From an uncultured Cytophagaceae bacterium (GTDB taxonomy: Bacteria > Bacteroidota > Bacteroidia > Cytophagales > Spirosomataceae), in the NCBI GenBank assembly GCA_903837305.1, contig CAILUB010000096.1:1-11972 (forward strand): a DNA stretch of 11,972 bases, in the 5' to 3' direction. The notes beneath the pieces are model-generated. The model ran no database searches and was not told the origin of the DNA. It saw nothing but the letters and a program-made list of their open reading frames with translations. The translations under genes and the position numbers were made by a program. This document shows positions 6,974-11,972 of this stretch, in pieces (positions within the stretch are counted from its first letter, which is position 1; every line of letters begins with the position of its first letter).

Positions 6974-6983
6974 CTAATCTACT
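6949..6983. repeat. Degenerate heptamer array in opposite orientation, five units
   Basis: Pyrimidine-rich units of the pattern (C/A)TCT followed by three bases start at 6949, 6956, 6963, 6970 and 6977. The reverse complement resembles the AGTAGAG-type array at 6864-6891, so the two form an imperfect inverted pair. The array runs over the TAG stop (6974-6976) and the last codons of the EamA gene. Confidence 0.6.
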
Positions 6984-7861
6984 TTTTTGTCGCTCCGCGA
7001 CAAAAAAGGATGCACCATCACCGTCAACACCAGCAAACTCGTTCCCCAGTAGAAAGCGGGTTGCATGACTTCTTTTTGGCCAAAAATAAAGACTGCCAAT
7101 AGAATCCCATAAACGGGCTCGAGCGTGATCACAAGATTGATCGAAAAGACGGAGAAAACTTTATATAAATGGATGGTCTCGGTATAAGCATAGACGGTAC
7201 AAACTACGGCTAAAATGCCAATCCAGAGCCAATCAAGCCCTATCGGAACAAATCCGGGAGAACCCCCTATTAAACCACTCAACCAGACTGCACCGGTGAT
7301 AAATCCGGCTGCCATCATCTCATAAACCGTGATCAATTTAGGGTCGTGGGTGTGGGTATAATTTCCATTAATCACGGAGAATAAGGCCCCGAAAAACCCG
7401 GCCCCAATACCCATTGCCAAACCGATCCATTGCCCCGGTTCCACAGAGAAAATGATGCCCAAGGCAATGACGACTAGAATTCCGAGGAATACTTCGATCT
7501 TCGCGATGGGCTTTTTCTTCGCGATGGGCTCTAGAATGGAGGTCCAAAAAGTCTGAGTAGAAAGACCGGCGAGGCACATGGCGACGGTGGAGACTTTGGC
7601 AGCCCCAAAAAACAAAAGCCAGTGCATCGAAACAAACACGCCATTCAAAAGCCAGATCTTTAAAACCGAGGAAGGAACCTGAAAAGATTGCTTAGAAGCC
7701 GCAAGAATAAGGCCTAATCCAGCTGCCGCAATGACGCAGCGAAAGAATACAATTGTGAGGGCATTTGCCTCGGTTGCATTACCTAAAATGGCGGTAAATG
7801 CATACAAAATGACAATAAAATGTATCTTAAAATAATCGAGAAGCCGAGGAGCCTGTCTCAT
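6974..7861 (-). CDS. EamA-family (drug/metabolite transporter superfamily) permease
   Basis: The 295-residue protein is strongly hydrophobic, with about ten predicted helices in two EamA halves, the standard length for the family. Recognisable family features are an N-terminal half with FFRCVIAAAGL (39-49) and the segment LEPVYGILLAVFIFGQ in the last third. It should sit in the inner membrane and export or import a small metabolite; the substrate cannot be told from sequence. It starts 2 nt after the lptG stop, so it is the third gene of the DUF983-lptG operon. The last residues (FLSRSDKKVD) are encoded within a palindrome. Confidence 0.9.
   Translation of the reverse strand: MRQAPRLLDYFKIHFIVILYAFTAILGNATEANALTIVFFRCVIAAAGLGLILAASKQSFQVPSSVLKIWLLNGVFVSMHWLLFFGAAKVSTVAMCLAGLSTQTFWTSILEPIAKKKPIAKIEVFLGILVVIALGIIFSVEPGQWIGLAMGIGAGFFGALFSVINGNYTHTHDPKLITVYEMMAAGFITGAVWLSGLIGGSPGFVPIGLDWLWIGILAVVCTVYAYTETIHLYKVFSVFSINLVITLEPVYGILLAVFIFGQKEVMQPAFYWGTSLLVLTVMVHPFLSRSDKKVD
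6982..7008. terminator. Perfect 12-bp palindrome inside the 3' end of the EamA gene
   Basis: Arms 6982-6993 and 6997-7008 pair exactly around TCC (GGA on the gene's strand). The stem ends 5 nt before the TAG stop. The loop-proximal stem is GTCGC/GCGAC, capped by a C-GGA-G triloop. In the RNA a T-run precedes the stem and an A-run follows it, the reverse of a classical intrinsic terminator. Termination is therefore doubtful, although a 3'-end role is plausible from position. Confidence 0.6.
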
Positions 7862-7863
7862 CT

Positions 7864-8934
7864 TTAGCGCGGAATCGTATAATAAAGTCCTACACCCACA
7901 GCGGAGAACACAAGATTAGGCAGCCAGACCGCTAACAATGGAGGCATACCTCCACCTTCTGCGATTCCCTTGCTCATCATAAAGAAGAGAATGTAAATGA
8001 AGGCCAAACTAAATCCAAGTGCAATCTGAAACCCGACACCGCCACGTGCTTTCCGAGCCGAAACTAGGAAGCCAATAATCGTTAATATCATCACCGAAAA
8101 TGGATTGGCGAAGCGAAGGTATTTCTCGATTTGAAATACTTCGATTCCATCTGCACCTCGTGATTCCACTAAATCAATGTGACGATTCAGCTCTGGCAAA
8201 GTAAAGGTTTCGTGTAATAAATGCTTGTTCTTGAAGTCTTTAGGGAATAAATTAAGCGTCGTATCGATCATCTTCCCAAATTTCAAAGTATTAGCTCCTG
8301 TCGTCCGAATGCGGTAATCGTGTATCGTCCACTTCCCCGAAGTCGAGTCCCATGTTATCCGATCTGACATTAGTTTTTGTTGAATTTCAGTTCCTTTGAT
8401 TCGCTCTAAACTGAAGCGATAACCCGTATTCGTCGTGTTATCGTATGTCTCTATATAGGCATACACATCGGGGGCAATCTTGATGTGTACGTCTCGCTTA
8501 TCGAAATAGTAGGTATTATTAATGTATTTGTGTTCAAACGGAACTCGAATCTTGTTTGCATTTGGCACAATCCAACCTATCATAATGAAGGTGGCCACAG
8601 CTAAGATTCCAGAACCAATCAGGTAAGGACGCATCAAGCGGGTAAAACTTACCCCTGAACTCAGAATCGCGATGATTTCCGTCTTTGCTGCAAGGTTTGC
8701 TGTAAAGAAAACGGTCGCAATAAAGACCATCAGTGGACTGATATAGGAGGCCCAATAAGGAATGAAATTCAAATAATAATCAAATAGGATTTCTCTAAAA
8801 GGAGCTTGCTTTCGAATGAAATCGTCGATTTTCTCTGTGTAGTCGATCACCATCACGATTAAAACGATGATGAAAACGGCGAAAACATAGGTCTTCAGAA
8901 ATTTCTTTAAGATGTAATAATCAAGAATTTTCAT
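7864..8934 (-). CDS. lptG: LptF/LptG-family (YjgP/YjgQ) lipopolysaccharide export permease
   Basis: This is an inner-membrane subunit of the Lpt machine that moves lipopolysaccharide from the inner membrane to the periplasmic bridge. The 356 residues show the family layout. Three N-terminal helices lie at about 13-31, 58-80 and 102-123, followed by a large periplasmic beta-rich domain (about 125-270). Three C-terminal helices lie at about 277-293, 301-322 and 332-352. The N-terminal start KILDYYILKKFLKTY is characteristic. LptF and LptG are hard to separate by eye, and the symbol reflects the likelier paralogue. It overlaps the end of the DUF983 gene by 14 nt and is followed after 2 nt by the EamA gene, so the three are translationally close. 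Confidence 0.9.
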   Translation of the reverse strand: MKILDYYILKKFLKTYVFAVFIIVLIVMVIDYTEKIDDFIRKQAPFREILFDYYLNFIPYWASYISPLMVFIATVFFTANLAAKTEIIAILSSGVSFTRLMRPYLIGSGILAVATFIMIGWIVPNANKIRVPFEHKYINNTYYFDKRDVHIKIAPDVYAYIETYDNTTNTGYRFSLERIKGTEIQQKLMSDRITWDSTSGKWTIHDYRIRTTGANTLKFGKMIDTTLNLFPKDFKNKHLLHETFTLPELNRHIDLVESRGADGIEVFQIEKYLRFANPFSVMILTIIGFLVSARKARGGVGFQIALGFSLAFIYILFFMMSKGIAEGGGMPPLLAVWLPNLVFSAVGVGLYYTIPR

Positions 8935-9319
8935 GCTTAGCAGCAGCGCTTGGATCGTATTTTAAACCAGAGAACCAATGTATAAATAATACACGAGCCG
9001 TCCTAAAATTATAAGGAACTAGCAATACGGAAACGGTGGTGATAGGCACCACATAGCCCATTGCAGGAGGATCGTTCAGGAAATTAAAAACTAAAATGCC
9101 CCCTACTAACATAATTCCCACCGAGAAAGCATAAGAAATATACATGGCTCCATAAAAAAAACCAGGTTCTACTTCATATTTAACGCCACAAGATGGACAA
9201 TTCTCATGCATTTGGGCGAAATTAAAAACATTCCACCACTTGTATTTGAATAAACGACCTTCGTGGCATTGTGGACAACGGGCATTCACCATGGCCGTTA
9301 GCTTACTGGGATTAGGCAT
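8921..9319 (-). CDS. DUF983 zinc-ribbon membrane protein
   Basis: Starting at ATG 9319 gives 132 residues, the usual DUF983 size. A zinc ribbon is formed by Cys15-x2-Cys18 (RCPQCHEGRLF) and Cys41-x2-Cys44 (CPSCG). The family signature EPGFFYGAMYISYA (51-64) follows, then two transmembrane helices at about 58-80 and 86-105. The function of the family is unknown. The frame stays open up to an ATG at 9421, but I reject that longer form. A consensus -7 box (TACCTTTG, 9347-9340) lies just upstream of 9319, the extra 34 residues are not family-like, and the longer ORF would come within 6 nt of the divergent gene. It is the first gene of the DUF983-lptG-EamA operon. Confidence 0.88.
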   Translation of the reverse strand: MPNPSKLTAMVNARCPQCHEGRLFKYKWWNVFNFAQMHENCPSCGVKYEVEPGFFYGAMYISYAFSVGIMLVGGILVFNFLNDPPAMGYVVPITTVSVLLVPYNFRTARVLFIHWFSGLKYDPSAAAKHENS

Positions 9320-9339
9320 ATAATCGGGTAAAATATGCC

Positions 9340-9347
9340 CAAAGGTA
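9340..9347 (-). promoter_or_regulatory. Bacteroidota -7 box for the DUF983-lptG-EamA operon
   Basis: The minus strand reads TACCTTTG, an exact TAnnTTTG match, with 20 nt between it and the ATG at 9319. A TTTG lies upstream at 9376-9373, but the 25-nt gap is slightly long for a -33 element. The position supports the shorter DUF983 start. Confidence 0.55.
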
Positions 9348-9367
9348 AAGAAAATTAGACGATTAAA

Positions 9368-9388
9368 CGTAACAAAGGTCACGTTACG
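9368..9388. promoter_or_regulatory. Inverted repeat between the divergent promoters, possible operator
   Basis: CGTAAC (9368-9373) and GTTACG (9383-9388) are perfect reverse complements separated by 9 nt. Their centre lies between the two divergent -7 boxes, about 20-30 nt from each, where a dimeric regulator could affect both operons. A six-base inverted repeat can occur by chance, so this is only a candidate. Confidence 0.35.
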
Positions 9389-9399
9389 AAGGCTTTTTG

Positions 9400-9407
9400 T
9401 ATCTTTG
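9400..9407 (+). promoter_or_regulatory. Bacteroidota -7 box for the membrane protein-gmhB-AKR operon
   Basis: TATCTTTG is an exact TAnnTTTG match and lies 20 nt before the ATG at 9428, the same spacing as the divergent promoter has to its gene. No TTG is seen at the usual -33 distance; the inverted repeat at 9368-9388 occupies that place, which would fit an activator-dependent promoter. Confidence 0.55.
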
Positions 9408-9427
9408 CTAAAATTAAACACACTCTT

Positions 9428-9865
9428 ATGTATTCAACTTTCGTTACCATTCACTCGATCTTGTTTCTAGTCGTGTTAGCACTAGGAATTTTATCAATTT
9501 TCAAAGGTTTAACAGGTAAAACATTTACGGAATCTGATCGTAAAGTAGGCTTGTTTTACATGATCTCTTTACACACGCAATTGTTAATTGGTTTAGTGCT
9601 TTATTTGGCTCTTAGCCCGGTAACGACCGCTGCTTTTGCTGATTTTGGTGCTGCCATGAAGGATTCTGCAACGCGTTTGATCTTAGTTGAGCACGTTATG
9701 GTGAACATTATTGCCATCGTTTTAGCGACGGTAGTGAATGCCAAAAACAAGAAAGCAATCACCGATGCCGCTAAATTCAAAAACATGTGGTTATTAAACG
9801 GCCTTGGTCTGGTTTTGATTTTAAGCCGTATTCCTTGGAGCCGCTTAGCTGCTTTATTTGCCTAA
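9428..9865 (+). CDS. Small four-helix integral membrane protein, possibly haem-binding
   Basis: The 145-residue protein has four hydrophobic segments at about 5-25, 41-62, 84-104 and 120-137, and ends with the motif SRIPWSR. Histidines lie in three of them: His9, His49 (SLHTQLLIGLVLY) and His89 (VEHVMVNI). From memory, similar Bacteroidota proteins are annotated only as cytochrome-b-like or hypothetical. Haem binding through these histidines is an inference. It is the first gene of an operon with the GmhB-like phosphatase, whose ATG follows its stop by 10 nt. Confidence 0.75.
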   Translation: MYSTFVTIHSILFLVVLALGILSIFKGLTGKTFTESDRKVGLFYMISLHTQLLIGLVLYLALSPVTTAAFADFGAAMKDSATRLILVEHVMVNIIAIVLATVVNAKNKKAITDAAKFKNMWLLNGLGLVLILSRIPWSRLAALFA

Positions 9866-9875
9866 ATAAATTTGA

Positions 9876-10385
9876 ATGAATAAGTGTATTTTTTTAGATC
9901 GCGATGGCGTTCTAAATGTGGATCGCGTGGATTACGTGTACCATTTAGGACACTTTGTGATCCCACCCGGCGTGAAAGAAGGCTTACAGGCTTTAAAAGA
10001 TGCGGGGTATTTGTTGATTATTATTACGAACCAAAGTGGAATCGCAAAAGGCGTTTACAAGCGTGAAGACGTGTATTTAATCCATGATGCAATTCAAGAG
10101 GGGACGGGAGTGAAATTAGATGACATCTATTTCTGCCCTTACCACGAGAATTTTGACAGTCATTCTTTGACGCGCAAGCCTGGATCTTTATTGATCGAGA
10201 AAGCCGCAGCAAAATACAACGTCGATATGGAAGCCTCTTGGATGGTAGGCGACCACGAACGCGATATTACGGCAGGAACGCGTGCAGGTTTACGCACAAT
10301 TCGCTTAGCACCAGCAGGAACAGAAACCAAAGCAACACACTTAGTGGATGATTTATTAGCCGCTTCTAAAATTATCGTCTCATGA
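9876..10385 (+). CDS. gmhB: HAD phosphatase, GmhB-like (heptose-1,7-bisphosphate 7-phosphatase family)
   Basis: The 169 residues have the HAD motifs in the order of GmhB. Motif I is FLDRDGVLN (Asp8 nucleophile, Asp10 acid/base), motif II is TNQSGI (51-56), Lys101 lies in RKPG, and motif IV is VGDHERDI with Asp126 and Asp130. GmhB removes the C7 phosphate in ADP-heptose synthesis for lipopolysaccharide core. The usual zinc loop is incomplete. Only Cys87 and the nearby His90 (CPYH) remain, and the second Cys pair before RKP is absent and the loop is short. Related histidinol-phosphatases share this fold, so the substrate is not certain. Its TGA overlaps the next gene's ATG (ATGA at 10382-10385), indicating translational coupling. 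LptG across the promoter region supports an envelope role. Confidence 0.8.
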   Translation: MNKCIFLDRDGVLNVDRVDYVYHLGHFVIPPGVKEGLQALKDAGYLLIIITNQSGIAKGVYKREDVYLIHDAIQEGTGVKLDDIYFCPYHENFDSHSLTRKPGSLLIEKAAAKYNVDMEASWMVGDHERDITAGTRAGLRTIRLAPAGTETKATHLVDDLLAASKIIVS

Positions 10386-11275
10386 ACAAAGTCTATTTAA
10401 GTGATGCAGGTCCCAAAGTTTCACCCGCTATTTACGGCTTCTGGCGTTGGGAAAAAGAAGACAAGAAAATGGACGAGATCGTCCATTTTTGTTTAGAAAA
10501 GGGCATTAATACCTTTGATCACTCGGATCGCTATGGTGAATACACGGCGGAGAAGACTTTTGGCGAGCTTTTGGCGAAAAAATCCATCCAGCGTTCTGAC
10601 ATTGTTTTGTTCTCCAAATGCGGAGTCAACATCCCATCCCCAGCGAGGCCAGATTTCCGCGTAGCACACATAAACACATCGGCATCCCACATCACGGCAT
10701 CCGTAGAAAACTCGCTTCGCAACTTGCAAACGGATTATTTGGACGTCTTCTTATTAGACCAATTAGATCCCTTATCGGATATTGAAACGACGGCTTTGGC
10801 TTTAGAAAAATTAAAGAGCTCCGGAAAGGTGAAAAACATCGGTGTTTCAAACTTCTCAGTTTATCAACACCAATTATTAGTTTCCTTCCTGAACATTCCG
10901 ATCGTTTCTAACCACATCGACTTAAACTTGTTAAACACAAGCGCATTAGATAACGGTATCGTGGATTACATCAAGCAAAAATACATGCGCCCCTTAGCGG
11001 TATCGCCTTTAGCTGGTGGTCGCATCGAGCATGGAACAGACGAGCAAGCCTTGAAATTGCGCAAGAAATTGAACGAGATGGCCACGAAATACGATAGCAA
11101 TATCGAATCAGTAGCCGTGGCTTGGTTAATCAAATTAGGTGCCTTGCCTTTAATCGGAACCTTGGAGCAGAAACGCATCCAAAATATCGTGGATGCTTTT
11201 GCGATTGAGATGGATTATCAGGATTGGTATGAGTTGTATAATACGACAAAACCGACTGCTTTAATTCAAGATTAA
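10382..11275 (+). CDS. Aldo/keto reductase-family protein, catalytic His replaced
   Basis: The 297-residue TIM-barrel protein resembles the E. coli YdhF branch of the aldo/keto reductases. It shows FDHSDRYG with Asp46 and Tyr51, Lys79 in LFSKCG, GKVKNIGVSNF (148-158), and a C-terminal LIGTLEQKRI (258-267) expected for NADP-phosphate contacts. The fourth tetrad residue is missing: the usual LLHRPDP reads LLDQLDP, so Asp126 stands in the place of His. Activity may be altered, or the protein may act on an unusual substrate. The start is fixed by the ATGA overlap with the gmhB-like gene, so it is the last gene of that operon. The substrate is unknown. Confidence 0.88.
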   Translation: MNKVYLSDAGPKVSPAIYGFWRWEKEDKKMDEIVHFCLEKGINTFDHSDRYGEYTAEKTFGELLAKKSIQRSDIVLFSKCGVNIPSPARPDFRVAHINTSASHITASVENSLRNLQTDYLDVFLLDQLDPLSDIETTALALEKLKSSGKVKNIGVSNFSVYQHQLLVSFLNIPIVSNHIDLNLLNTSALDNGIVDYIKQKYMRPLAVSPLAGGRIEHGTDEQALKLRKKLNEMATKYDSNIESVAVAWLIKLGALPLIGTLEQKRIQNIVDAFAIEMDYQDWYELYNTTKPTALIQD

Positions 11276-11302
11276 ACGCGGAGCGTTTTTTCTTGAATTA
11301 AA
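11260..11302. terminator. Palindromic terminator spanning the stop codon of the aldo/keto reductase gene
   Basis: Twenty-nt arms (11260-11279 and 11283-11302) pair around the loop GGA with 18 of 20 pairs; the two mismatches are at the stop codon. The inner part, AAACGC-GGA-GCGTTT followed by TTT and C, has the form of an intrinsic terminator on the plus strand. The outer part is an inverted copy of the last four codons (ALIQD region). Confidence 0.75.
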
Positions 11303-11365
11303 AGATAAGAGATAATAGAGTAGAGAGTATAGATTTAAAGCATAGAGCACAAAGAATAAAGAATA
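11303..11365. repeat. Degenerate heptamer array, nine in-phase units
   Basis: Units start every 7 nt from 11303. AGATAA(G/T) occurs at 11303 and 11310, AGAGTA(G/T) at 11317 and 11324, and AGATTTA at 11331. The phase then continues through AAGCATA (11338) and GAGCACA (11345) to AAGAATA at 11352 and 11359. It is purine-rich on the plus strand, and no gene is seen in it. Confidence 0.8.
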
Positions 11366-11398
11366 AAATTTGTACTTTAATTCTATTCCTATACATAC

Positions 11399-11434
11399 TA
11401 AAAAAGAGGCTTCAGAATTGAAGCCTCTTTTTTA
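11399..11434. terminator. Strong bidirectional intrinsic terminator
   Basis: A 15-bp perfect stem (11399-11413 with 11420-11434) has a GC-rich inner half (GAGGCTTC/GAAGCCTC), a 6-nt loop AGAATT, an A-tract on the left and a T-tract on the right. It sits between the convergent aldo/keto reductase and epimerase-like genes and can end transcription in both directions. Confidence 0.92.
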
Positions 11435-11448
11435 TGGTTTAGCAATTT

Positions 11449-11972
11449 TTACTGCGCTAAATGCTTCTGAATATGTTGGTAACTTTTTAAAATTAATTCA
11501 GCTTCTGTCGTATAATTCTTACGCCAGATACACGCAGCAGGCAATAAAGGTGTGAATGCCTCTACGACTAACCATCCTTTGTAATTCATTTTCTCCAGAT
11601 GGGTAAACACATTATCCCAATGCACTTGTCCTTCCCCTAAAGTGGCACGAGTACTTTCCGACAATTGAATATGCCCCACCTCATCTGCAATGCGGACCAT
11701 GGCTTCACCCGTATTGAATTCTTCAATGTGTGCATGAAATGTGTCAAACATGATTTTGACATTCGGATGATTAATCGCTTTCACCAAACTGTATAGTTGG
11801 TCTGCGGAGCTCACCACATAATTTTCAAATCGATTTAAATATTCCAATCCCAGAATCACGTTTTTTTCTTTGGCATGATCCGCCACGGCTAACATACTTT
11901 CCTTCGACCAATCTAATTCTTGTTGGGTCGGTGCTGCGCCCGAAAACACCGCTAATGCAGAATGAAAAGGAC
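11449..11972 (-). CDS. D-tagatose/D-allulose 3-epimerase-like sugar isomerase, 5' end outside window
   Basis: The visible 173 or so residues are the C-terminal part of a TIM-barrel (AP-endonuclease-2 superfamily) sugar isomerase; roughly 110 N-terminal residues lie beyond 11972. The frame stays open to the edge, so the GTG at 11949 is not taken as a start. The four metal ligands of the ketose 3-epimerase family are identifiable: Glu in GLEYLNRFE (codon near 11844), Asp in MFDTFHAHIEE (near 11745), His in GHIQLSEST (near 11673) and Glu in LVVEAF (near 11562). The LNRFE and DTFH motifs place it close to D-tagatose/D-allulose 3-epimerases. The actual sugar is unknown. Confidence 0.88.
   Translation of the reverse strand, partial: PFHSALAVFSGAAPTQQELDWSKESMLAVADHAKEKNVILGLEYLNRFENYVVSSADQLYSLVKAINHPNVKIMFDTFHAHIEEFNTGEAMVRIADEVGHIQLSESTRATLGEGQVHWDNVFTHLEKMNYKGWLVVEAFTPLLPAACIWRKNYTTEAELILKSYQHIQKHLAQ

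Noticed and set aside
6765..7102. Two short plus-strand ORFs (70 and 60 residues) in the gap before the EamA gene
   Set aside because: They are built from periodic repeats and palindrome sequence, or run antisense into the EamA gene; no start signal or conserved motif is visible.
2019..7861. Insertion of foreign DNA between tgt and lptG, which are neighbours in many Bacteroidota
   Set aside because: The order here (lptG upstream, tgt downstream) is not what a simple insertion would give, and no integration marks or clear base-composition change are visible.
8921..9421. Longer 166-residue version of the DUF983 protein starting at 9421
   Set aside because: The first 34 residues do not resemble the family, the start would be 6 nt from a divergent gene, and a consensus -7 box lies between the two possible starts.
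1811..11448. CRISPR array or insertion sequence as source of the intergenic repeats
   Set aside because: Units are 7 nt and contiguous with no spacers, and there is no transposase gene or target-site duplication.
11449..11949. Complete 166-residue epimerase gene starting at GTG 11949
   Set aside because: The frame is open to the window edge and the upstream residues continue family-like sequence, so the gene is truncated by the window, not short.

Overview
The window looks like chromosomal DNA of a Bacteroidota bacterium, most likely a Cytophagales relative. Promoter-like sites fit the Bacteroidota -7 box TAnnTTTG (84-91, 9340-9347, 9400-9407). Shine-Dalgarno sequences are not evident. The gene families (Gfo/Idh enzyme beside a ThuA/PVC-type dehydrogenase, DUF983, a small four-helix membrane protein) are typical of that phylum. 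The genus cannot be settled from sequence alone.

Layout. Positions 1-71 hold a tRNA-Gly(GCC) on the minus strand, cut by the window edge, with its own promoter. Divergent from it is an Lrp/AsnC regulator (170-640, +), which converges on tgt, the queuosine tRNA-guanine transglycosylase (677-1810, -). Upstream of tgt is a minus-strand pair: a cytosolic Gfo/Idh/MocA dehydrogenase (5628-6740), followed after 3 nt by a 1201-residue exported protein (2019-5624). That protein joins a signal peptide, a ThuA domain, a PVC-type dehydrogenase propeller, HEAT-like helices, a CARDB-like domain and a C-terminal azurin-type blue-copper domain. A second minus-strand operon encodes DUF983, LptG and an EamA transporter (9319 down to 6974). 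Divergent from it is a plus-strand operon: a four-helix membrane protein, a GmhB-like HAD phosphatase and an aldo/keto reductase (9428-11275). The window ends in a truncated D-tagatose/D-allulose 3-epimerase-like TIM-barrel gene (11449 to beyond 11972, -), separated from the reductase by a strong bidirectional terminator.

How the parts may work together. The Gfo/Idh enzyme, the ThuA/PVC/azurin protein and perhaps the epimerase suggest oxidation and isomerisation of sugars or sugar derivatives. The exported protein carries a covalently linked copper electron carrier where relatives usually carry a CxxCH haem domain. LptG and GmhB point to lipopolysaccharide assembly around the divergent promoter at 9320-9427. 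These links are inferred from gene order.

The most unusual non-coding signal is in the three largest intergenic gaps (1811-2018, 6741-6973, 11276-11448). They carry degenerate arrays with a 7-nt period, small hairpins with a C-GNA-G core, and long palindromes that take in the 3' ends of the adjacent genes. Several enzymes also lack textbook catalytic or metal-binding residues (Tgt, Gfo/Idh, GmhB-like, aldo/keto reductase).
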